Below are positions 51,926 to 60,221 of a stretch of DNA of 64,000 nt, in pieces. Source of the DNA: Pseudomonas poae (GTDB lineage Bacteria; Pseudomonadota; Gammaproteobacteria; Pseudomonadales; Pseudomonadaceae); contig NZ_JYLI01000013.1 of NCBI RefSeq assembly GCF_001439785.1, positions 62,001 through 126,000 of the forward strand. Reading direction: 5' to 3'. Every line of letters begins with the position of its first letter. Position 1 is the first letter of the stretch. The translations under genes were made by a program, and so were the position numbers. The notes under the pieces are model-generated. The model was given only the letters and a program-made list of their open reading frames with translations, was not told the origin of the DNA and did no database searches.

Positions 51926-53635
51926 ATGCCAAAACCACCCCACACTTCCCTGCCCCCCAGGACTGACGCACCTACCCACCGGACTCCGGACATTCAGCTA
52001 CCGGTGTTTCGCCTGCCGCAGCTTTCATCGGGCCTGCCTGCCCTTAGCCTCGACACACGTACAACGCGTGTCGGAACGCCCCCGGCACAAGACCGCGGCC
52101 CCGGTACATCCACAGTGCCCGCAGTGACGGACTCCCCCCTCATTACCCACATCGCCAATGCGAGTGCAACCGCGCCATCCCTGGCCGATTACCTGCTCAA
52201 GCCCCCTATGCTGCGCGGCATACAACCTGCGAACACGCAAGGCTTTCGCTATATTGTCGGGCGCACCTTCGCTGACGTGAAAGGCATCGGCACGGTACAC
52301 ATCGAATTCGATCCGAGCGCTAACGCCTACCGCGCCACCGATCTGTACAAGCGCCTGCCGCCAGGTCCGGTGCTGTTCAAAAACGAGGGGGAACCTACCT
52401 GGAGAACGTCCCTCATGGCAGAGCAAGCCAACCCACTCAAGCGGCCGTTGCCCCTCGATTTTTTCTCGGGCGCCAGCTCGCTATCGAAAGTTCACGGGGC
52501 ACAGCGCCCCAGCGTGCCCGATGCCAGTACTGCGAGGAGCGAGTTGCTAAGTGGCCCCTTCAAATCGCTTTTTCCCGACAAAACCCCTGAAGAGCACGCC
52601 CAATTGCTGCGCAACTACAACCTGTCGCCCACGCAACACGCACAGTTGCTGGCAGATCTTCGCAAGCACGCAAAGATCCCGGAATGGGCAACACTGCACA
52701 AACAGCAGACAGAAGACCCAAACAACCCATTGCGTTTCGATCAATTGCGCCAGGAAATCCAGCCGTTGATCCGGGCGATCAGAAGTGAAGACTATTCTGT
52801 AAATCACCCGGAAGATTTTGAAGACAGCATCAGCCAAGAATTCCTGAACGGTTTTCTTGAAACATTGGGCTACAAGCGAAACCTCAACGGCCAGCTATAC
52901 CGCACCGACATCCCCGGTTTGTTCAGGGCTGATGACCGAACGCTGGTTGAGCTGACGAACGACAACGAAATGCTGCCGCGCATGAAACATCGGGCAGGTT
53001 CGACAACCGGCACGCCCATCAGCGCCAGTGTGAGCCTGCAAGAGGTGCAGACTTACAACAAGGGTTCGCCGCCCAGCGCATACCTGAAATACAACTACCA
53101 GACCGACTCACGCCCTCCACGAAACCCGAACAGGACTTACACCGATTCAGAGTCTTCCGACGGCGATACCTCGGACTCATCCCAATCGTCCCAATCGTCC
53201 GGCTCTGACGACAACAGCGAGATGATTCGTCGCAATCAGCGCTTTGGCTTCATCTATGTCATAGACACCCGCGGCATGGAGGTCGTACTCAAAGGCGACA
53301 ACCTGTTTTTCAATACCAAAGGCGCGAACGAAGACGCCTGGCTTCCTGACGACGACCTGGAGGCCCACCTGTCAGTCCCCAAGGGCGAAGGCATCCCCAG
53401 CGACCGTATCTGGCTTATGCATTCTAGCCTGACCAGGGCTGCGAACATTGAGGATCTCGCTGCCCAAGCCGGCTCCTTCAGGAGGGATATCGAAGCGCGA
53501 ACCCATGCTGGCCGCAACAATAAGGACGAATACGACACCCTGATCGACCAAGTGGCTGCCGCGGGCAAACCGATTCTGCAAATCAAAGAGAATGCGTTCG
53601 CAGACGATATTGTGTGGCCTCAACGGCTTGCCTGA
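51926..53635 (+). CDS. putative ADP-ribosyltransferase toxin, LT/cholera-like fold
   Basis: This 569-residue protein starts with a Pro/Thr-rich segment. Residues about 100-260 resemble the accessory motifs of large Pseudomonas toxins (DLYKRLPPGPVLFKNEGEPTWR in parts; LLSGPFKSLFPDKTPEEHAQ). The C-terminal 250 residues have the LT/cholera A-chain layout: Arg334 in LFRADDR (LT has LYRADSR), SAS at 366-368 in place of STS, FIYVIDTRG, then Glu479-x-His481 followed by GIPSDRI. A Ser/Asp-rich linker (about 407-431) interrupts the fold. The usual second catalytic Glu is His here, so activity is uncertain. It lies 48 bases after the pore-domain gene. No signal peptide is seen. Confidence 0.6.
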   Translation: MPKPPHTSLPPRTDAPTHRTPDIQLPVFRLPQLSSGLPALSLDTRTTRVGTPPAQDRGPGTSTVPAVTDSPLITHIANASATAPSLADYLLKPPMLRGIQPANTQGFRYIVGRTFADVKGIGTVHIEFDPSANAYRATDLYKRLPPGPVLFKNEGEPTWRTSLMAEQANPLKRPLPLDFFSGASSLSKVHGAQRPSVPDASTARSELLSGPFKSLFPDKTPEEHAQLLRNYNLSPTQHAQLLADLRKHAKIPEWATLHKQQTEDPNNPLRFDQLRQEIQPLIRAIRSEDYSVNHPEDFEDSISQEFLNGFLETLGYKRNLNGQLYRTDIPGLFRADDRTLVELTNDNEMLPRMKHRAGSTTGTPISASVSLQEVQTYNKGSPPSAYLKYNYQTDSRPPRNPNRTYTDSESSDGDTSDSSQSSQSSGSDDNSEMIRRNQRFGFIYVIDTRGMEVVLKGDNLFFNTKGANEDAWLPDDDLEAHLSVPKGEGIPSDRIWLMHSSLTRAANIEDLAAQAGSFRRDIEARTHAGRNNKDEYDTLIDQVAAAGKPILQIKENAFADDIVWPQRLA

Positions 53636-53642
53636 ACCTGGC

Positions 53643-54359
53643 TCAGGCAATCATCGACACGGCCAACGGCAGGAACACCGCCGTGGCCACGCCCATCAGG
53701 CTCATGGCCAGCGCGGCAAAGGCGCCGCATTCTTCGCTTTCCTGCAAGGCCACCGAGGTGCCGACGGCATGGGCGGTCATGCCCAGCGCCATGCCGCGTG
53801 CCTCGGGGCTGTGCACGCCGAGGCGCGTCAGGTAGGCCGGGCCGATCATGGCGCCGACCACGCCGGTGATCAGCACAAACACGGCGGCCAATGCGGCCAC
53901 GCCGCCGATTTGCTCGGCCACCAGCATGGCAATCGGCGAGGTCACCGACTTGGGCGCCATGGTCATCAGCATCCGGTGCTCGGCGCCGAACCACTGGCCC
54001 AGCAACAGACACAGCCCGGTGACCAACACTCCGCCCAATACCAGCGTGGTAAAAATCGGCCAGAACAATTGGCGAATCCGTCGCAGGTTCAGGTAGAGCG
54101 GCACAGCCAGGGCCACCGTTGCCGGGCCCAGCAGGACGCCCATGATCTCGGTGCTCTTGCGGTATTCGGCGTAGCTGAGGCCACAGGTGAGCAGTACGCC
54201 GATCACCAGCAGCATCGAGACGAGAACGGGTTGCAGAAAGATCCAGCGGGTTTTCTCGAACCCGGCCAGCACCAGTTGGTAAGCCCCCAGGGTAATGCCG
54301 ATGCCGAACAGCGGGTGATGGATAACGGAGGTCCAGGCGCCTTGCCAGTCGCCGATCAT
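53643..54359 (-). CDS. LrgB/CidB family membrane protein
   Basis: This 238-residue integral membrane protein has about seven to nine spans. Family marks are HHPLFGIGITLGAYQLVLAG, LLGPATVALAVPLYLNLRRI, APKSVTSPIAMLVAEQIGG and the C-terminal EARGMALGMTAHAVGTSVAL with QESEECGAFAALAMSLMGVA. I start it at 54359 (MIGDWQGAW) with a 4-base ATGA overlap to the cidA-like gene. LrgB/CidB work with LrgA/CidA in control of murein hydrolase release and of small organic acid transport. It was read from PA4013 position as the same pair. Confidence 0.92.
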   Translation of the reverse strand: MIGDWQGAWTSVIHHPLFGIGITLGAYQLVLAGFEKTRWIFLQPVLVSMLLVIGVLLTCGLSYAEYRKSTEIMGVLLGPATVALAVPLYLNLRRIRQLFWPIFTTLVLGGVLVTGLCLLLGQWFGAEHRMLMTMAPKSVTSPIAMLVAEQIGGVAALAAVFVLITGVVGAMIGPAYLTRLGVHSPEARGMALGMTAHAVGTSVALQESEECGAFAALAMSLMGVATAVFLPLAVSMIA

Positions 54360-54709
54360 TGATTCTTCTCCTTGCGCTTGACCCACTGCTGCATCAGCAC
54401 ACCGACGAAACCCATGGCGATCACCAGCGATAACACCAGCGCACCGATGATGGCCCAGAAGTCGGCGGCAATCTCGCGGGCGTAAACCATCACGCCCACG
54501 GCGGGCGGCACCAGCAGCAGCGGCAGGTATCGCAACAGGCTGCTGGCCGCCAGGTTCAGGGGCTCACCGACTTCGCCGCGCCAGATGAGGAACCCCAGCA
54601 TCAGCAACAGGCCAATGATCGGCCCCGGCAGTACCGGCACCAGCAAATGATTGAGCGCCGTGCCGATCAATTGAAATAGCACCAGCCAAGTCAGGCCCCT
54701 TAACAACAT
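54356..54709 (-). CDS. CidA/LrgA family holin-like protein
   Basis: This 117-residue protein has four membrane spans. RGLTWLVLFQLIGTALNHLL, VPVLPGPIIGLLLMLGFLIW and LPLLLVPPAVGVMVYAREIA are typical of the family. A charged C-terminus (QQWVKRKEKNQ) follows. It overlaps the lrgB-like gene by 4 bases (ATGA). CidA/LrgA oligomers are holin-like and tune murein hydrolase activity and cell lysis. A GGGAGAA box lies before the ATG. Confidence 0.92.
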   Translation of the reverse strand: MLLRGLTWLVLFQLIGTALNHLLVPVLPGPIIGLLLMLGFLIWRGEVGEPLNLAASSLLRYLPLLLVPPAVGVMVYAREIAADFWAIIGALVLSLVIAMGFVGVLMQQWVKRKEKNQ

Positions 54710-54894
54710 CCGCGTTCTCCCCCGTCAAAACTCGCCCGCATTATAAGCATGTCAGGTCTATGCACCGGCATTCGCCATAAGCATGGTGGATTGACCGGGC
54801 GCAAGGGCCGTGATGATCTACAGTGGTTCTCTGCAATCCAGAAAATGCCCCGACGATCGGGCAGATAAAAACCGATGAACCAAGGAGAGATGCA

Positions 54895-55350
54895 ATGCCC
54901 TATGTACCTGTAGCGCAGCTCAAAGATCATGTCGGCAAGGAACTGGGACGTTCCGACTGGCTCACCATCGACCAGGCGCGTATCAACCTGTTCGCAGAGG
55001 CCACAGGCGATCATCAGTTCATCCATGTCGACCCGGTCAAAGCCGCGCAGACCCCGTTCGGCAGCACCATCGCCCACGGTTTTCTGTCGCTGTCGCTGAT
55101 TCCCAAGTTGATCGAAGACATCCTGGTCGTGCCCGAAGGCCTGAAAATGGCGGTCAATTATGGCCTGGACAGCGTGCGCTTCATCCAGCCGGTGAAAGTC
55201 GACTCCAGGGTGCGCCTGGCGGTCACCCTGACCGATGTCACCGAGAAGAAGCCCGGCCAGTGGTTGCTCAAGGCCACCTGCACCCTGGAAATCGACGGCC
55301 AGGAAAAACCTGCCTACATTGCCGAGTCGCTGTCCCTCTGCTTTGTGTAG
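54895..55350 (+). CDS. MaoC family dehydratase
   Basis: This 151-residue single hot-dog-fold hydratase starts MPYVPVAQLKDHVGKELGRS. The active-site motif is ATGDHQFIHVDPVKAAQTPF, with the catalytic Asp and His, then GSTIAHGFLSLSLIPKLIED. It probably hydrates trans-2-enoyl-CoA, as in R-specific hydratases; the substrate chain is unknown. An AAGGAGAG site 8 bases upstream decides the ATG at 54895. It is divergent from the cidA-like gene. Confidence 0.92.
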   Translation: MPYVPVAQLKDHVGKELGRSDWLTIDQARINLFAEATGDHQFIHVDPVKAAQTPFGSTIAHGFLSLSLIPKLIEDILVVPEGLKMAVNYGLDSVRFIQPVKVDSRVRLAVTLTDVTEKKPGQWLLKATCTLEIDGQEKPAYIAESLSLCFV

Positions 55351-55455
55351 GGCCCTGTCTGTGGTGAGGCGCTAAACCTCGCCACAACGTATGTAAATTT
55401 ATGTATCAAACGCGCGGCTGCGGCATACTCGGCGCTCAATTATCCGGATCCCGCT

Positions 55456-57174
55456 ATGCGCCCACTCGCCCCCCTTGCCCTTGCCCTGTTGCTCACCGCC
55501 TGCGGAGACGGCGAATCGCTGTTGCCGCCCGATGCGCGCCTGCCCGATGGGGGCCGCTACCGGGGTGATGTGGTCAATGGCCTGCTGCAGGGCCAGGGCC
55601 GTGTCGACTATCCCAACGGCAGTTGGTACGCCGGTGCGTTCGACAAGGGCCAGTGGCACGGCCTGGGCGAATGGCATGGCAGCAACGGCGAAGTCTATAA
55701 AGGCGAGTTCCAGCAGGGCCTGTTCGATGGCCAGGGCAGCCTGACCACCGCCGGCAGCCAATACGTGGGCGGCTTCAAGAAGGGCCGCCGCAACGGCGAA
55801 GGCACCCTCAAAGAGGGGCAGATGACCTACCGTGGCGAATTTCTCGACGACCAGTACTCAGGCCTCGGTCGCCTGGAGCTGGCCGACGGCAGCCAGTACC
55901 AGGGCCAGTTCGCCCACGGCAAGCCGAACGGCGAAGGCCAACGCAACGACGACAGTGGCAACCAGTTCAGCGGCCGTTTCGTCGATGGTCAGCTGGAAGG
56001 CAACGGCACGTTCAACAGCGCCGACGGCGACATCTATGTCGGCCAGTTCAAACAGAACCAGCTCAACGGCAAGGGCCGCTACGAAAACGCCGACGGTGAC
56101 GTGTGGATCGGCGAGTTCAAGGAAGGTGCATTGAGCGGTAAGGGCGAGTTGATCGGCGTGGACGGCAGCCACTACGTGGGCCAGTTCAGCGATTGGCGTT
56201 TTACCGGCGAAGGTCGCCTGAACCTCACGGACGGCAGCTTCTATATCGGCGGTTTCGATGGCGACAGCTATCAGGGTCGCGGCACGCTGGTGCTCACCGA
56301 CGGTACCGTGCAGGCAGGTACCTGGGCCAATGGCCTGCGCGTGCGAGACGCCGACGGCAAGCTGCTGCCCGACCCACTGGAAATCGGCGTGTTCGCCCAG
56401 GGCCGTTTGCTCAACGAGGCGCTCGCCGCAGTACCCGCCTCCACCCCCGCCGTGGAGCTGTACACCCTGGCCGTGGCCGGCGACGGCAAGCAAAGCGTGT
56501 TCCTGCGCGAAGCCGATTACGTCAGCAACATGCTCGCCACGCGCTTCGGCGCCCGTGGGCAGATTCGCCTGGTCAACCACCGCGACCACATCACCGACCG
56601 TCCCCTGGCCACCCGTGAAAGCCTGCGCCGCGCAGTACAGACCCTGGCCGAACGCAGCGGGCCGGAAGACCTGGTGTTTATCTACCTGACCAGCCACGGC
56701 ACCCACGAGCATGAACTGGTGCTCGACCAGCCGCGCATGGAGCTGGCCGACCTGCCCGCCGACGAGCTGGCCGCCGTGCTCACGCCGTTGCAAAACCGCG
56801 ACAAGATCATCGTGATTTCCGCCTGCTATTCCGGCGGCTTCATTCCAGCGTTGAAAGATGAACACACGTTGATCATGACCGCCTCAAGGGCTGATCGCGT
56901 GTCGTTCGGCTGTTCCGAGGAAGCCGACTTCACCTACTTTGGCGACGCCCTCTTCGCACAGGCGTTTAACCAGACCGACGATTTGCAGCAAGCCTTCAAA
57001 CTGGCGCAACTGCACGTGACCGAGCGCGAGCAGGCGGACAACTTCGAAGCGTCCGAACCGCAGATCTGGGCGCCCAAGGGAGTGATCGCCCACTGGCAAC
57101 TCTTACGCAAACAGCAGGCACGAAAGGCGCTCGAAAGCGTCTCAATGAATAGCAAGGAAGCCAAAGGCAACTAA
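55456..57174 (+). CDS. MORN-repeat lipoprotein with C13 caspase-like peptidase domain
   Basis: This 572-residue protein has a lipoprotein signal (lipobox LTAC, Cys16). Residues about 34-292 form roughly eleven MORN repeats (GRYRGDVVNGLLQGQGRVDY, GSQYVGGFKKGRRNGEGTL and others). A C13/legumain-like clan CD peptidase domain follows (about 332-550): the catalytic His414 lies in LVFIYLTSHGTHEHELVLD and Cys457 in KIIVISACYSGGFIPAL. The dyad is intact, so it is probably active. A surface or periplasmic protease facing the outer membrane is inferred. It is followed 29 bases later by the NAD(P)-binding gene. Confidence 0.9.
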   Translation: MRPLAPLALALLLTACGDGESLLPPDARLPDGGRYRGDVVNGLLQGQGRVDYPNGSWYAGAFDKGQWHGLGEWHGSNGEVYKGEFQQGLFDGQGSLTTAGSQYVGGFKKGRRNGEGTLKEGQMTYRGEFLDDQYSGLGRLELADGSQYQGQFAHGKPNGEGQRNDDSGNQFSGRFVDGQLEGNGTFNSADGDIYVGQFKQNQLNGKGRYENADGDVWIGEFKEGALSGKGELIGVDGSHYVGQFSDWRFTGEGRLNLTDGSFYIGGFDGDSYQGRGTLVLTDGTVQAGTWANGLRVRDADGKLLPDPLEIGVFAQGRLLNEALAAVPASTPAVELYTLAVAGDGKQSVFLREADYVSNMLATRFGARGQIRLVNHRDHITDRPLATRESLRRAVQTLAERSGPEDLVFIYLTSHGTHEHELVLDQPRMELADLPADELAAVLTPLQNRDKIIVISACYSGGFIPALKDEHTLIMTASRADRVSFGCSEEADFTYFGDALFAQAFNQTDDLQQAFKLAQLHVTEREQADNFEASEPQIWAPKGVIAHWQLLRKQQARKALESVSMNSKEAKGN

Positions 57175-57203
57175 GCTGTAATGTGTAATAAGGGGGAAAC
57201 ATC

Positions 57204-57845
57204 ATGTACCTGACACCTCAGCATATCCTGCTCGCAGGCGCCTCGGGCCTTACCGGCGAACACTTGTTGGACCGCCTGCTCAACGAACCCACCGTCAGCC
57301 GCGTACTGGCGCCGAGCCGCAAGCCACTTGCCGAGCACCCGCACCTGGAAAACCCGGTGGGCGAGCCGGCGCAGGTGTTGCCACAGCTGAGCGGCCAGGT
57401 GGATATCGCCTTCTGCTGCCTGGGCACCACTATCAAGAAAGCCGGCTCCGAAGCGGCCTTCCGCGCCGTCGATCTGGACATGGTCGTCGCCTTCGCCAAA
57501 CGCGCGCGGGAACTGGGCGCGCGGCACCTGATCGTGATCAGCGCGATTGGCGCCGATCCGAAATCCTCAGTGTTCTACAACCGGGTCAAAGGCGAAATGG
57601 AACAGGCAGTGCGGGCGCAGGACTGGCCGCAACTGACCCTCGTACGGCCTTCGCTGTTGCTGGGGGATAGACTTGAACCGCGCCTGGCCGAACAACTGGC
57701 CGGGCCGTTGTCGCGTTTGATTCCAGGCAAGTACCACGGCATCGAAGTGTGCGACCTCGCCCGGGCCATGTGGCGCCTGGCCCTGGAAGAACAGAATGGC
57801 GTGCGGGTGGTGGAGTCGGATGAGTTGCGCAAGCTCGGCAAGTAA
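57204..57845 (+). CDS. NAD(P)-binding oxidoreductase, atypical SDR
   Basis: This 213-residue protein has an N-terminal Rossmann fingerprint (ILLAGASGLTGEHLLDRLL, GASGxTG), the strand VDIAFCCLGTTIKKAGSEAA and the segment HLIVISAIGADPKSSVFYNR, with Ser and Tyr positioned as in HTATIP2/TIP30-like atypical short-chain dehydrogenases. YNRVKGEME carries the usual YxxxK. Target unknown. A REP palindrome follows its stop. Confidence 0.87.
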   Translation: MYLTPQHILLAGASGLTGEHLLDRLLNEPTVSRVLAPSRKPLAEHPHLENPVGEPAQVLPQLSGQVDIAFCCLGTTIKKAGSEAAFRAVDLDMVVAFAKRARELGARHLIVISAIGADPKSSVFYNRVKGEMEQAVRAQDWPQLTLVRPSLLLGDRLEPRLAEQLAGPLSRLIPGKYHGIEVCDLARAMWRLALEEQNGVRVVESDELRKLGK

Positions 57846-57852
57846 CCTGAAC

Positions 57853-57882
57853 CTGTGGGAGGGAGCAAGCCCTCTCCCACAT
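57853..57882. repeat. REP palindrome, GTGGGAGGGAGCAAGC class
   Basis: The arms GTGGGAGGG and CCCTCTCCCAC flank an AGCAAG core. It sits in the convergent gap between the oxidoreductase and YceK genes and could end both transcripts. Confidence 0.75.
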
Positions 57883-57893
57883 TTGGCCTTGCG

Positions 57894-58178
57894 TCAGAGG
57901 CCGCCTGTTGCGTTAAACCCCACGCCCAACACCGTTAACACCGACAGCGGCAACAGCAGCGTATCGAGCAGCGCACTGGCTGGCAGGTCCGCGTGAGGGT
58001 AGCGCGGCGCCTCCGCCCCGAACTTGTCCCTGGCACAACAGCCGCCGTCAATCGCATACAGGTCCAGGCGTGTGCCGGCATACACCACCGGTGCGCCGGG
58101 CTGCGCGGCGTCCAGCGTACGCGCCGTGGCGCAGCCGGCCAGTTGCAGCGCCATCACCAGCAGCAGCGCCTTATTCAT
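57894..58178 (-). CDS. YceK/YidQ family lipoprotein
   Basis: This 94-residue lipoprotein has a lipobox LAGC (Cys about residue 16) and the family segment YAGTRLDLYAIDGGCCARDK, and it ends in a hydrophobic span with ALLDTLLLPLSVLTVLGVGF. The ATG at 58178 overlaps the end of ubiX by 8 bases, so it is probably co-transcribed with ubiX and mpl. Its role is unknown. A GTG one codon earlier is possible. Confidence 0.88.
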   Translation of the reverse strand: MNKALLLVMALQLAGCATARTLDAAQPGAPVVYAGTRLDLYAIDGGCCARDKFGAEAPRYPHADLPASALLDTLLLPLSVLTVLGVGFNATGGL

Positions 58179-58800
58179 CACTGCTCAAATGGTGCTCGCC
58201 CCAGCGCGGCAGCATGTCCTGGGGGATGTTGAGCAGATTGAGAATGCGCGCCACCACGAAATCCACCAGGTCATCGATGGTCTGCGGCTGGTGATAGAAG
58301 CCCGGCGACGCGGGCAAAATGGTCACGCCCATGTTCGACAACTTGAGCATGTGCTCCAGATGAATGCTCGAATACGGCGCTTCACGCGGCACCAGGATCA
58401 ACTGACGACGCTCCTTGAGCGTCACATCCGCCGCCCGCTCGATCAGGTTGTTGCAGGCACCGGTGGCAATTGCCGACAGCGTGCCGGTGGAGCACGGCAC
58501 CACCACCATCGCTGCAGGTGCGCCGGACCCCGAGGCCACCGGCGACATCCAGTCTTCCTTGCCGTAGACCTTGATCTGCCCCGCCGCCGCACCGGTGTAT
58601 TCGGTGAGGAACGCCTGCATGGTCTGCGTCTTGGAAGGCAGTGACACATCGGTCTCGGTGGCCATTACCAATTGCGCGGCCTTGGAGATCAAAAAAAGCA
58701 CTTCGCGCTCTTCGCGCACCAGGCAATCAAGCAGGCGCAGGCCATAAGGCGCACCGGATGCGCCGGTCATTGCCAGGGTGACGCGTTCCGGGCCGCTCAT
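58171..58800 (-). CDS. ubiX: flavin prenyltransferase UbiX
   Basis: This 209-residue enzyme makes prenyl-FMN, the cofactor for the decarboxylase UbiD in ubiquinone synthesis. The N-terminal FMN-binding TLAMTGASGAPYGLRLLDCL and LFLISKAAQLVMATETDVSL, and the central MVVVPCSTGTLSAIATGACN are diagnostic; LILVPREAPYSSIHLEHMLK is the next conserved block. The start is at 58800 (MSGPERVTLAM) with a 4-base ATGA overlap to the mpl stop, so the two genes are coupled. Confidence 0.97.
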   Translation of the reverse strand: MSGPERVTLAMTGASGAPYGLRLLDCLVREEREVLFLISKAAQLVMATETDVSLPSKTQTMQAFLTEYTGAAAGQIKVYGKEDWMSPVASGSGAPAAMVVVPCSTGTLSAIATGACNNLIERAADVTLKERRQLILVPREAPYSSIHLEHMLKLSNMGVTILPASPGFYHQPQTIDDLVDFVVARILNLLNIPQDMLPRWGEHHLSSDE

Positions 58801-60146
58801 TTCAGCGCCTCGGCCAGCTTGCCATGCAAGCCGCCGAAGCCGCCGTTGCTCATGACCACCACGTGAGTACCCGGCGTGGCCTGCTGCTTGACGTGTTCGA
58901 TGATGCCTTCGATGCAATCGCAGACCGTCGACGGCACGCTGCACAGCGCTGCAATCGCCGGCAGGTCCCAGCCGAGATTGGCGGGCGCATACCAGATCAC
59001 CTCGTCGGCATCGTTGACGCTTTGCGGCAAACCATCGCGGTGCGCGCCGAGCTTCATGGAATTGGAGCGCGGCTCGACAATCGCGATGACTCGGGCATCA
59101 CCTACCTGCTTGCGCAAGCCATCCAGGGTGGTGGCAATCGCCGTGGGGTGGTGAGCGAAATCGTCGTAGATGGTAACGCCATTCACCTCAGCGACTTTCT
59201 CCATGCGACGCTTCACGCTTTTGAACGCGCTCAACGCAGCGATACCCATGGCGGGCACCACGCCCACATGCCGCGCGGCAGCCAGAGTGACCAAGGCATT
59301 GGCGACGTTATGCTGGCCGGTCATGCCCCACTCGACGATGCCCTGGGCCTGGCCTTCAAACAGCACTTCGAAGCGCGAGCCGTCTTCGCTCAGCAGCTTG
59401 ACCTGCCACTGCCCGCCGGCGCCGGTGGTTTGCACCGGAGTCCAGCAGCCCATGTCGATCACACGCTGCAGCGCAGGCTCGGTGCTGGGGTGGATGACCA
59501 GACCTTCGCTGGGAATAGTGCGCACCAGGTGGTGGAATTGCCGCTCAATGGCCGGCAGGTCGGGGAAGATGTCGGCGTGATCGAATTCAAGGTTATTGAG
59601 AATGGCCGTACGCGGACGGTAGTGGACGAACTTGGAGCGCTTGTCGAAGAAGGCGCTGTCGTATTCGTCGGCTTCGATCACAAAAAACGGCGTCTCACCC
59701 AAACGGGCAGACACCGAAAAATTCTGCGGCACACCGCCGATCAAAAAGCCCGGGCTCATGCCGGCATGCTCCAGCACCCAGGCGAGCATGCTGCTGGTGG
59801 TGGTCTTGCCGTGAGTGCCCGCAACCGCCAGCACCCAGCGACCTTGCAGTACGTGGTCGGCCAGCCATTGCGGGCCGGAAACATACGGCAACCCCTTGTT
59901 AAGTACGTACTCGACCGCCGGGTTGCCACGGGACATGGCATTGCCGATCACCACCAGGTCCGGCACCGGTTCGAATTGCGAAGGGTCGTAGCCTTGGGTC
60001 AGCGCAATGCCTTGAGCCTCAAGTTGCGTGCTCATCGGCGGGTAAACGTTGGCGTCGGAGCCGGTGACGTGATGGCCCAACTCCTTGGCCAGCACGGCCA
60101 TAGAGCCCATGAACGTACCGCAGATACCCAAAATATGAATGTGCAT
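58797..60146 (-). CDS. mpl: UDP-MurNAc:L-Ala-gamma-D-Glu-meso-DAP ligase Mpl
   Basis: This 449-residue Mur-ligase family enzyme reattaches recycled tripeptide to UDP-MurNAc. Seen are MHIHILGICGTFMGSMAVLA (nucleotide-binding N-terminus), VAGTHGKTTTSSMLAWVLEH (ATP loop), VIEADEYDSAFFDKRSKFVH, LNNLEFDHADIFPDL and DDFAHHPTAIATTLDGLRKQ. The start at 60146 fits other Mpl proteins. It is transcribed ahead of ubiX and the YceK gene. Together with DacA and the LD-carboxypeptidase it supports murein recycling. Confidence 0.96.
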   Translation of the reverse strand: MHIHILGICGTFMGSMAVLAKELGHHVTGSDANVYPPMSTQLEAQGIALTQGYDPSQFEPVPDLVVIGNAMSRGNPAVEYVLNKGLPYVSGPQWLADHVLQGRWVLAVAGTHGKTTTSSMLAWVLEHAGMSPGFLIGGVPQNFSVSARLGETPFFVIEADEYDSAFFDKRSKFVHYRPRTAILNNLEFDHADIFPDLPAIERQFHHLVRTIPSEGLVIHPSTEPALQRVIDMGCWTPVQTTGAGGQWQVKLLSEDGSRFEVLFEGQAQGIVEWGMTGQHNVANALVTLAAARHVGVVPAMGIAALSAFKSVKRRMEKVAEVNGVTIYDDFAHHPTAIATTLDGLRKQVGDARVIAIVEPRSNSMKLGAHRDGLPQSVNDADEVIWYAPANLGWDLPAIAALCSVPSTVCDCIEGIIEHVKQQATPGTHVVVMSNGGFGGLHGKLAEALK

Positions 60147-60221
60147 AATTGACCTCGTAAAACATCGGCGCAGGTTAGCGCAGGGCGAAGGAAATCGCAC
60201 TCTTTAGGTCAATGCCACGGA

